Assembly: GCF_008632125.1 (NCBI RefSeq)
Contig: NZ_VWRN01000025.1
Coordinates: 1 to 64,000, forward strand
Length of the DNA stretch: 64,000 nucleotides
Direction: 5' to 3'
Source: Cupriavidus cauae
Lineage (GTDB): Bacteria; Pseudomonadota; Gammaproteobacteria; Burkholderiales; Burkholderiaceae
Shown here piece after piece: positions 48,141 through 55,600 of the stretch. Made by a program: the position numbers and the translations under genes. The notes under the pieces were generated by a model that was given only the letters and a program-made list of their open reading frames with translations, was not told the origin of the DNA and ran no database searches. Positions within the stretch are counted from its first letter, which is position 1. Each line of letters starts with the position of its first letter.

Positions 48141-50849
48141 ATGCCCGAATCGTTCCACTACATCTACCACGGCCCGCCGCCGCCGCGCCTCGAAGACGTC
48201 GAACGCCTGCAGCCCGTCTTTCGCCGCGCATACCCCGTCAATATCGTCTGGCTCAAAGGGAAGCCGGTGCGTGCCGAACGCGTGCACGCCGCCGAGCCCC
48301 GATCGCCCTGGCAGCGGCTGATCGATTGGCTTCGCAGTCTGTTTGGCCTCGCGGGCGGCCGTAGCTGGGCCATCGGTGCGCGCGACGCCCGCAGCCTCGT
48401 CAAGCAGCGGCAACGGATCGAGCGGGCGTGGTGGTCCCGGCAGCCACAGGGGTCCGCCGCGACGGATCGTACCGCGGCGGGTGGGCGAGCCGAACCGGCC
48501 CCCAGTGCCCACTGCCCGCCCGTGACAATGCACGTCCCAACGCACGTTCCATCGGCCCTGTGGCGTCAGGCATGCCGATTCCTGCAGCCGGAAGACGTGC
48601 TGGCGCTCGCCATGGTCAGCAGGGACGCGAAGCGCGCCATCGTCAGCCAGACGCTGGTCGCGCGGGCCATGCAAGGGGTATCGAATGCCGCGTCGTTGTC
48701 TGCCATGCTCGCCGTCATCGCCGATATGGCCGGCTGGCATCGGCGACACGACCCCTGCTGGCCGGTACCGATGGCCGACCGGGCCTCCGTTCTCGCCGCG
48801 CTTGCCGCGCGCGTGCGTGTCCTGCTGAATGGGCAGCAGCCGGCCGCCTGCGCGGCGTTGCTCGATGCCGCGGAGCGTCTGGACCATCCCGGCGCGCGCG
48901 CCGGCGTGCTTGCCGCGATCGCCACGGCCCTCAATCCGGTTTGCCATGCCGACCGTCATGCCATCGCCGACCGTCTCCTCGGCATGATCCTCGCCTTGCC
49001 GGACGAGCTGCAATACGCCGCGCTGTGCGCGGTGCTGGGCAGTCCGAGGCCGCGGGATGTGCGATTGGCGTTTACGGCGCTCACCCGCACTGGCGGAAAC
49101 TGGTTTGCCGTGGTGGGGCGGCTGCCGGCGTCGGATCGGGCGCGCGCGGGACGGAACCTGCTGTGTGCCCTGTTCGAGCGAGGCCACACTCTCGCCAGCC
49201 CGGGTGTGCTGCACGCCATGCTGGTCGATGCGCAGGACGACGCCGCGGATTGCCCCGCCTCGAAGGCGATCCTGCTGGAAACGATAGGCACCGCATGGGT
49301 CGCCAGTGGCGATGCCGCGCAGGACGAGGCGCGGTGGCGCTCGCTCTTCCAGCAAGCCTGTGCGCTGCCGGCGACGATGTTCGAACCGGTGGTGCACGGC
49401 CTGCGTGGCAGCCTGCGTGAATTGCCGGAGGCGGCGGCGGTGGCCTGCACCGCGGCCTTCCGCACATGGATCGAGACGGCTTCGCTGTCGGCATCGCAGC
49501 GGGTCGACCTCGGCGCGGGGCTGATCCACCGTCTGCCGCTGGAGGACCGTGCCGTCTATTGGCACGCCAGATGGTCCGACTGGCGCAATGGCCGGCATGA
49601 CGATGAGGCGCACGCCATTCGCCTCGCCGGCAAGCTGATCAACATGCTGTGGTGCGTGCCGTCGCTGGCCGGCTGGCCAGCGCCCCTGGACGATCGCCAT
49701 GGCGCTCCCCTCGCGCCCGCGCTGCGGGCCCGGCTGTTGACGATGCTGCCGTTGGAGGCCATGCGCGACGAACCCGGTTGCCTGGCCGCCGTGGTGGAGG
49801 AATCGATGCGGCTGGCAAAGCAGCACGACAGCCCGGGAGCCGCGTTGTGGTGGTACTTGGCCGGCTCGCTGTCATGGGCGCAGCGGCGCCAGGTCGAGTC
49901 GTTGCTCCGCCGAATGGAGCCGGCCAGGCTGTTCGACGCGCTGCATGACGTGATGCAGGGCGGCGAGGCCCGCTCGCCCAATGCCGCCACGCTGGCGATG
50001 AGCCGGCTGGAGAAGCCCTGCACAAGCGCGAAAGAGGCGCCCACGCGCGTCCGCCTGGCCACGCTGATGGCCTGGCATTACGAGCAGGAGATTCGCGCCG
50101 GCGGCGCACTGCGCGAGCGGCTCGGCCACGTCGGAACGTTGACCGACGAGCTGGAGGCCAGCGCGCCGGTGCAGGGGCAGGACGAATTCGCCACCGCGAT
50201 GGCCGTGCTCGGCAACACCACGGCCATGGCGGCAAGCCTGGGCAAGCGCGGGGACGATGTATCGGCGGCAGATGCGATCGTGCGGCGAATCTGGTACTGG
50301 ATCGAACGGATGCGGGCCTCGACGCGGATGGCGATCGTCCAGACCCTGCTCGATCGCAATGCGGGGTCACGGCGCAACACTGCCGCCATGTTCTACGACT
50401 ATCTGTCCCGATCGAGCCTCGCTCATATGATAAAACTGGCCTCGCGCAGCGCTGCCCAGGTGCCGATCGCGCAGCGTGGGGAGCTGCTGGTCGAGCTGGC
50501 CAGCGCGCATATCGAAGCGGCCAGCACCGGTTTCGATGCCACCCGCCTGGCGCAGTGGAACATGTTGCGCAGCGCCGTGCCGGCGGGCCATCGTTTGCGC
50601 ATGCTGGCCGCCGCGGGACCCTGGATCACGCGTGCTCCCAAGGACGACAGCCTGCGATCGATGTGGCTCGATTGCGTCGCGGACTATGCGGCGCTGTGCG
50701 ATCGCCTCGCGGCCGTGGACCAGCCCTGCGTCGCCCAGTGGCGCGGCCTGGCCAAGGCGGCATTGTCCCCAGAGGCGGCGCCCGCGGGCGTCGATGCACC
50801 GAATCCCGATGCCGACCCGAGCCCAATCGCCGCGTCGGCACCCGGTTGA
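48141..50849 (+). CDS. F-box-like domain protein, paralogue B (902 aa)
   Basis: A 902-residue paralogue of A and C. N-terminal domain (1-100): FHYIYHGPPPP, then WLKGKPVRAERV and the signature LIDWLRSLFGLAGGRSW. A disordered Ser/Pro/Thr linker (101-135) follows, then an F-box-like segment (about 136-172: VPSALWRQACRFLQPEDVLALAMVSRDAKRAIV). A long helical body (180-870) carries LPxxxR-type motifs (RLPASDRARAG, LPLEDRAVYW). C-terminal WITRAPKDDSLRSMWLDC aligns with A and C. No signal peptide, membrane segment or enzyme motif. Only 33 bp separate its stop from paralogue C, so they are one transcript. No classical ribosome site. Confidence 0.78.
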   Translation: MPESFHYIYHGPPPPRLEDVERLQPVFRRAYPVNIVWLKGKPVRAERVHAAEPRSPWQRLIDWLRSLFGLAGGRSWAIGARDARSLVKQRQRIERAWWSRQPQGSAATDRTAAGGRAEPAPSAHCPPVTMHVPTHVPSALWRQACRFLQPEDVLALAMVSRDAKRAIVSQTLVARAMQGVSNAASLSAMLAVIADMAGWHRRHDPCWPVPMADRASVLAALAARVRVLLNGQQPAACAALLDAAERLDHPGARAGVLAAIATALNPVCHADRHAIADRLLGMILALPDELQYAALCAVLGSPRPRDVRLAFTALTRTGGNWFAVVGRLPASDRARAGRNLLCALFERGHTLASPGVLHAMLVDAQDDAADCPASKAILLETIGTAWVASGDAAQDEARWRSLFQQACALPATMFEPVVHGLRGSLRELPEAAAVACTAAFRTWIETASLSASQRVDLGAGLIHRLPLEDRAVYWHARWSDWRNGRHDDEAHAIRLAGKLINMLWCVPSLAGWPAPLDDRHGAPLAPALRARLLTMLPLEAMRDEPGCLAAVVEESMRLAKQHDSPGAALWWYLAGSLSWAQRRQVESLLRRMEPARLFDALHDVMQGGEARSPNAATLAMSRLEKPCTSAKEAPTRVRLATLMAWHYEQEIRAGGALRERLGHVGTLTDELEASAPVQGQDEFATAMAVLGNTTAMAASLGKRGDDVSAADAIVRRIWYWIERMRASTRMAIVQTLLDRNAGSRRNTAAMFYDYLSRSSLAHMIKLASRSAAQVPIAQRGELLVELASAHIEAASTGFDATRLAQWNMLRSAVPAGHRLRMLAAAGPWITRAPKDDSLRSMWLDCVADYAALCDRLAAVDQPCVAQWRGLAKAALSPEAAPAGVDAPNPDADPSPIAASAPG

Positions 50850-50882
50850 TGGCGGGCCCCTTGCGCACTGACGAGCTTCCCC

Positions 50883-53573
50883 ATGCCGCATCCTCCCAAG
50901 TATCTCTACGAGCCGGCCCATGCGGACAGCATTGCCGCGCTGTCCCGCCTGGGACGTCCGCCGTCGGGCGGCGCACAGACCGTTGGCGTCTTCCGTTTCC
51001 GCGGCGGTGAGCCGGTCCGCATCGAGCGTCTGGACGATGACACCTTTGTGGCGATCCGGCTCGATGCATCGGGCCGGCCGCGCCGCTTGCCCGGCAGCTT
51101 GCTTGACCGATTGCTCGATGTCATACGGTCGCTGTTTCGGCTGGAGGGCGGGACGCGGTGGACGCTGACCAAGAGTGACTGTCGCGAGATGGAGTCCTGG
51201 ATGTTCGCGTTGTCCGCGCGCGCGATGCAACAGGAAGCGCGATGCCGACGCGAGCGTGCCGCGATGCGCGATCGGCGCGACGCCAGCACGCTGTCACGGT
51301 TCGAGGCGCTGCCGCTGCCCTTGCTGCACGCGATCAGCGCGAGACTCGGCTTGCAGGACTGCCATGCCCTGCGGCAGGTCTGCTCTCGCTTCGCAGAACC
51401 GATGGCGCACTGCGTGCCCTTGCTGCACGCGGAATCATGGACGACGCTGGCGGCGCTGCGCCGCGCGCTCGCCCATCTGTCGCCGAAAACGGCGGACGCA
51501 CCGTTCGCCGCTCCGCCGGATCGATCGACGCGCGACAAGGCATTGAAGCGGGCGGCCGGCCGCATTTCGGTGCTGCCGGCCAGCCAGCGTCGCGCCGCCC
51601 TGCAGACCGTGCTGGGCGGGATCGAGCAGGCGTTTCCCGACGGCGACGGCGGTGCGGTAGCGCTGCGCGTGCTGGCTTCCCGGCTGGCGCAGTTGCCATG
51701 TGTCGACCGTGACGACAGACGCGAGGTACAGCGTCTGGCGTACCAGCTTTGCGGCGCGCTCGAGCGTCTGCCACTGGCCGATCGGGTCGGCGCGGCCCTG
51801 CGGCTGTGCAGGAGCCCGATGCTGTCGATCGCCGACCGCGTGCGCGCGCTGCTGGTGCCGGACTCGTGCTGGGTGCTGGCCGCGCGGGTGGTACCGGCGG
51901 CCGAGCGGCCCCGTGTCATCGACGAGCTCGTCGCGCTGGTTGCCCTTGTTGCGCAGCCGTCCCGTTTGCCACCATCGAAGGCAGTGCCGATGGCCCAGCA
52001 GGCCCTGCCCCTGGCCGAGCTCGATCCGGCCGCCGGCGCGCATGCGCTCGCGGCCCTGTTTCGCATCTCGTCGCCCGCCATGCTGACACACGACTGGCCG
52101 GCCGAGGCGCGAGGCGGCGAAACGTCGTTCCGCACTGGCGTGGCGGTATGGGAGCACCTGGTGGCAACGGCGATCACGTGGCCGACTCAGGCGGCCGCTC
52201 TTCTGCTCAAGGCGCTGTTGCAGGCGTTGTCCGCGCTGCCGAACCAGGGCGCCAAGGATAGGGCCCGCCTTGCGGCAGGCAGATGGCTGGAGAACGCGGC
52301 CAACCTGCCAGCCCATGACCGCCGCGCGATCGACGCACTGCTGTTCGCGCTGCTGGCCCGGCCCGCGCGGCTCGCCGCCTGGAACGCGATGTGGGCCGCC
52401 CTGGCGCCGCCGAAAACGCAAGACGGCGACACGGAGATGGATGTGAGCCAGATCGCGAGATGCCTGGTGTACCTGGCCGATGCCCAGCAGTGGGAGCCGA
52501 TGCTGCTGCCCCGGCTCGAGCGGTTGCCGCCGCAGCAGCAGGCGGCGATGCTGGCCAACCTGCCGGCATACCTGTACACCGGACCGCATACGATGGAGCT
52601 GTTCGAGCGGGTGGTGGACCTGGCGGTCCACCATCGCCTGTTGAGACCTCTGACGTTGTGGTACCGCGCCCGCACGGCGCGGGACTACGGCCGATACAGC
52701 GATGCGCTGGACAGTGCGCTGATCTGCCTGCCGAAGCTCGAGCAGGCGGAGTGGATCGTCGCGCTGTCGCGCAATCGCGTGGTGCCCGAGCTGTGGATCG
52801 ACGTGGGGCTGGCCGCGATGGAACCGCCGTTGCCGAATGCGGCGCTGCAGGCGTCGCTGCTCGGTGCCGTGGTGTCGCAGTGCCATCAATGCGGCGTCCG
52901 TCTGGACGAAGTCTGGCAACCGCGGGTCGTCGGCCTGACCCAGGCATTGGCGCAACTGGAGGGTACGGCGGCCGGCCTGGACACCAGGGCGGTCTCGGCG
53001 CTGGTCGGCATCGGCGACACCATGCTGCAATTGCACGACGGCCTGGCGAAGTCCGCCCGGCCGGCGTGGACGGCGGACGCGATCCCCGCCTTCGTCGATG
53101 CCGTATGGAGGCAAGTCGAGAAGTTGCCTTTTGCCAGCACGCTGAGCATGATCGCCAACCTGTGCGTGCCCCGCGCGCTGTTCGCTCCATCGTACGAGCG
53201 GCACTTTCATCTGACCACAGTGCGGCATGCGATCGCGCTGCTGCCGGCGTTGTCGCCGCGGCAACGCGGCGACTTGCTGCCGAGTCTGATCGACATGGAG
53301 TCGGGGCCCAAAGGCGCGCGGCCGGTCGATTGGCGCGGTTTCGACAGCTGCCGCCAGGCACTATGGCAGGCGGTCGCGGCGCTGCCTGCCCGTGAGCGAG
53401 CCCGAACCGGCCTGCTCGACCAGGTGTCGCACTGGTTCGCCCGTTCGCCTGCCGACGCGCGCAGCCGGCAGGCGTGGAGGGACGCGCGCCGCCAATACCT
53501 TGCAATGGTCGACGCCGCGCCCCCCGAGCAACGTCCGGTACTGGTCAGGCGCCGATTCGGAGTCTTCGGCTGA
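50883..53573 (+). CDS. F-box-like domain protein, paralogue C (896 aa)
   Basis: An 896-residue protein and the clearest F-box match of the three. N-terminal domain (1-115): KYLYEP, VGVFRFRGGEPVRIERL and signature LLDVIRSLFRLEGGTRWTL. F-box-like segment (about 139-177): LPLPLLHAISARLGLQDCHAL followed by RQVCSRFAEPM, which fits the LPxxLLxxI...L...D...L..VC..F pattern closely. The body carries repeating LPxxxR motifs at 231 (LPASQRRAAL), 271 (LPCVDRDDRR), 296 (LPLADRVGAAL) and more further on. C-terminal WFARSPADARSRQAWRDAR aligns with A. No signal peptide or membrane segment. Function unknown; F-box proteins in eukaryotes recruit targets to SCF ubiquitin ligases via Skp1. Confidence 0.8.
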   Translation: MPHPPKYLYEPAHADSIAALSRLGRPPSGGAQTVGVFRFRGGEPVRIERLDDDTFVAIRLDASGRPRRLPGSLLDRLLDVIRSLFRLEGGTRWTLTKSDCREMESWMFALSARAMQQEARCRRERAAMRDRRDASTLSRFEALPLPLLHAISARLGLQDCHALRQVCSRFAEPMAHCVPLLHAESWTTLAALRRALAHLSPKTADAPFAAPPDRSTRDKALKRAAGRISVLPASQRRAALQTVLGGIEQAFPDGDGGAVALRVLASRLAQLPCVDRDDRREVQRLAYQLCGALERLPLADRVGAALRLCRSPMLSIADRVRALLVPDSCWVLAARVVPAAERPRVIDELVALVALVAQPSRLPPSKAVPMAQQALPLAELDPAAGAHALAALFRISSPAMLTHDWPAEARGGETSFRTGVAVWEHLVATAITWPTQAAALLLKALLQALSALPNQGAKDRARLAAGRWLENAANLPAHDRRAIDALLFALLARPARLAAWNAMWAALAPPKTQDGDTEMDVSQIARCLVYLADAQQWEPMLLPRLERLPPQQQAAMLANLPAYLYTGPHTMELFERVVDLAVHHRLLRPLTLWYRARTARDYGRYSDALDSALICLPKLEQAEWIVALSRNRVVPELWIDVGLAAMEPPLPNAALQASLLGAVVSQCHQCGVRLDEVWQPRVVGLTQALAQLEGTAAGLDTRAVSALVGIGDTMLQLHDGLAKSARPAWTADAIPAFVDAVWRQVEKLPFASTLSMIANLCVPRALFAPSYERHFHLTTVRHAIALLPALSPRQRGDLLPSLIDMESGPKGARPVDWRGFDSCRQALWQAVAALPARERARTGLLDQVSHWFARSPADARSRQAWRDARRQYLAMVDAAPPEQRPVLVRRRFGVFG

Positions 53574-53625
53574 TCCGCTGATCCGGCTGATCCGGCTGAT
53601 CCGCTGATTCCGCTGATCCGGGGAA
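53569..53625. repeat. CTGATCCGG-type tandem repeat after paralogue C
   Basis: The 9-bp unit CTGATCCGG and shortened variants repeat about six times head to tail, beginning with the stop codon of paralogue C. Confidence 0.85.
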
Positions 53626-53672
53626 GTGCGGGGCGCCCAATCCGTAAGGCTGTGCCGTCCGCCCAATGGCGC

Positions 53673-53678
53673 TACACT
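53673..53678 (+). promoter_or_regulatory. candidate -10 element (TACACT) for the DUF1289 gene
   Basis: TACACT in the context GGCGCTACACTGCG, 28 bp before the ATG. No -35 called. Confidence 0.4.
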
Positions 53679-53706
53679 GCGTCGATCAGCCAGGCCATTC
53701 GTCCCC

Positions 53707-54030
53707 ATGTCAGCCGACCCCAAATTGATCGCCGACCTGCGCCGCCGCGCGCTTGCCGCCCAATATGCGAAGCCGGTCGCCTCGCCGTGCCGCGATGTCT
53801 GCCGCATGGGCCAGCACGGCTATTGCGAGGGCTGCTTCCGTACCATCGACGAGATCGCGGGCTGGGCCAATCGCAGCGAAGACGACAAGCGCGCCATCTG
53901 GCAGGCGCTGCCGCAACGCGCCGCGGCAGCGGACGCGGCCACCGCGTCCGACATGTCCGGCACGTCGGATACGTCCCGCCCGTCCGATATGTCCGACGCG
54001 TCCGACACGATGCAAGCAGGCCGGCCATGA
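53707..54030 (+). CDS. DUF1289 domain protein with SDMS repeat tail
   Basis: A 107-residue protein. The conserved part (21-75) has the Cys quartet SPCRDVCRM...GYCEGCFRTIDEIAGW typical of DUF1289, likely binding a metal or cluster. After AIWQALPQR the tail is a low-complexity run of SDMS/SDTS units (repeated GTCCGA-type DNA units), not conserved in the family. Overlaps the following metallo-beta-lactamase-fold gene by four bases (ATGA). Function unknown. Confidence 0.88.
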   Translation: MSADPKLIADLRRRALAAQYAKPVASPCRDVCRMGQHGYCEGCFRTIDEIAGWANRSEDDKRAIWQALPQRAAAADAATASDMSGTSDTSRPSDMSDASDTMQAGRP

Positions 54031-54977
54031 CGCAATCCACGGCAAGCGAGCCAGGCGCAGCAGGCCAGAGGCTGCCCGCCGGCATCCGCGTGTTCGAACG
54101 CGGTTGGCTGTCGGCCAACAACGTGCTGCTGATCGACGGGGACGATACCGTGCTGGTCGACAGCGGCTATGTCAGCCACGCCGAGCAGACCCTGGCCCTG
54201 GTCGAGGCCGCGCTGGACGGCAAGCCCCTGAAGCGGCTGATCAATACCCATCTGCATTCGGACCACTGCGGCGGCAATGCGCTGCTGCAGCGGCGTTGGC
54301 AGCCGCGCACGTGGATTCCCGCGGCCGAGGCGCGTGCCGTGGCGCAGTGGGACGTCGATGCGCTGACCTACCGCGCCACCGGCCAGCAGTGCGATCGCTT
54401 CGCCTTCGATGCGCTGTTGGAGGATGGCCAGTCGATGCGGATGGGCGGCATCGACTGGCAGGTCATCGCAGCGCCCGGGCACGACCCGCACGCGGTGATG
54501 CTGTTCGCGCCGGCCGAGCGCATCCTGATCTCCGGCGATGCGCTGTGGCAGCATGGCTTCGGCGTGATCTTTCCCGAGCTCGACGGCGACAGCGGTTTCG
54601 CCGAACAGGAAGCCGTGCTGCGGCGGATCGCCGAGCTCGATGTGCGGCTGGTGATCCCCGGGCATGGCAGTCCGTTCACCGATGTCGGCGCGGCACTGGA
54701 GCGCGCCAATGGCCGCCTCGACTATCTGCGTGCCGACCCGCGCCGCAACGCCGCGCACGCGCTGAAGGTGCTGGTCAAGTTCAAGCTGCTGGAGCAGCGT
54801 CAAATGACGCGCGACGCGCTGCTGCAGTGGATGGCGCAGGCACCGTTGCTCGAGCGCGTGCGGCTGCGCTATCTGGACGGCGCGCCGCTGCCCGAGGTGC
54901 TGCAGCAGGTCGTGACGGGCCTGGTCAAGGCGGGCGCGGCGACGGTCGACGGCGATACGGTTTGCAATTCGGATTGA
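54027..54977 (+). CDS. metallo-beta-lactamase-fold hydrolase (second)
   Basis: A 316-residue protein with the zinc motif THLHSDHCGG (His75, His77, Asp79, His80), later GHDPHAV, ISGDALW and PGHGSPF ligands. It is the glyoxalase II-like class and unrelated to quinolone or beta-lactam degradation in any visible way. Coupled to DUF1289 by an ATGA overlap and 5 bp from the GNAT gene. The C-terminal helical extension (DYLRADPRRNAAHALKVL) resembles the Hyl-type MBL hydrolases. Confidence 0.9.
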   Translation: MTQSTASEPGAAGQRLPAGIRVFERGWLSANNVLLIDGDDTVLVDSGYVSHAEQTLALVEAALDGKPLKRLINTHLHSDHCGGNALLQRRWQPRTWIPAAEARAVAQWDVDALTYRATGQQCDRFAFDALLEDGQSMRMGGIDWQVIAAPGHDPHAVMLFAPAERILISGDALWQHGFGVIFPELDGDSGFAEQEAVLRRIAELDVRLVIPGHGSPFTDVGAALERANGRLDYLRADPRRNAAHALKVLVKFKLLEQRQMTRDALLQWMAQAPLLERVRLRYLDGAPLPEVLQQVVTGLVKAGAATVDGDTVCNSD

Positions 54978-54982
54978 GCGCG

Positions 54983-55600
54983 ATGGGAACCGTGCCGATC
55001 CTGCGTGGCGACGGGTTTTCGCTGCGCCCGTTTCGACAGGCCGATGCCGAGCAGTTGGCCGCCGCCGTGCAGGAGTCGATGGCCAGCCTCGCGCCATGGA
55101 TGCCTTGGGCCCACCTGCGCTACAGCGTGCGCGACGCGCAGTTGTGGATCGATACCTGCGCGGACAATCTCGCGGCCGGCCTCTCCTACGACATCGGCAT
55201 CTATTCGGAGGACGGCCGCGTGCTGTTCGGCGGCGTCGCGCTGAACCAGATCTCGACCGAGAACCGCATGGCCAACCTGGGCTATTGGGTGCGCAAGAGC
55301 CGGCAGGGCGAGGGGCTTGCCACCCGCGCCGCCTGGATGATGGCCTGCTTCGGTTTTCATCGCCTGCATCTGACCCGCATCGAGATCGTCGCCGCCGAGC
55401 AGAATCTGGCGAGCCGCCGCGTCGCCGAGAAGACCGGCGCGCTGCTCGAATGCGTCGCGCGCAACCGGCTGGTGCTGCGGGGCGTGCCCTGCCGCGCGGC
55501 GATCTACTCGCTGGTGCCGGAGTCGGTGATGCCTTCCGTTCCGACCCCGGCGCCGAGCCGGACCCCGGCGCCGGCGTCGCCCCGGGCCGTCAGCGAGTAA
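54983..55600 (+). CDS. GNAT-family acetyltransferase (RimJ/RimL-like)
   Basis: A 205-residue acetyltransferase: FSLRPFRQADAEQL start, YDIGIYSEDG, NLGYWVRKSRQGEGLATRAAW with the acetyl-CoA loop RQGEGLA, LTRIEIVAAEQNLASRRVAEK and a tail with PTPAPSRTPAPAS repeats. It probably acetylates a protein N-terminus or a small molecule. Its 3' end overlaps the convergent binding-protein gene by 11 bp. The Pro-rich end is not part of the fold. Confidence 0.9.
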   Translation: MGTVPILRGDGFSLRPFRQADAEQLAAAVQESMASLAPWMPWAHLRYSVRDAQLWIDTCADNLAAGLSYDIGIYSEDGRVLFGGVALNQISTENRMANLGYWVRKSRQGEGLATRAAWMMACFGFHRLHLTRIEIVAAEQNLASRRVAEKTGALLECVARNRLVLRGVPCRAAIYSLVPESVMPSVPTPAPSRTPAPASPRAVSE

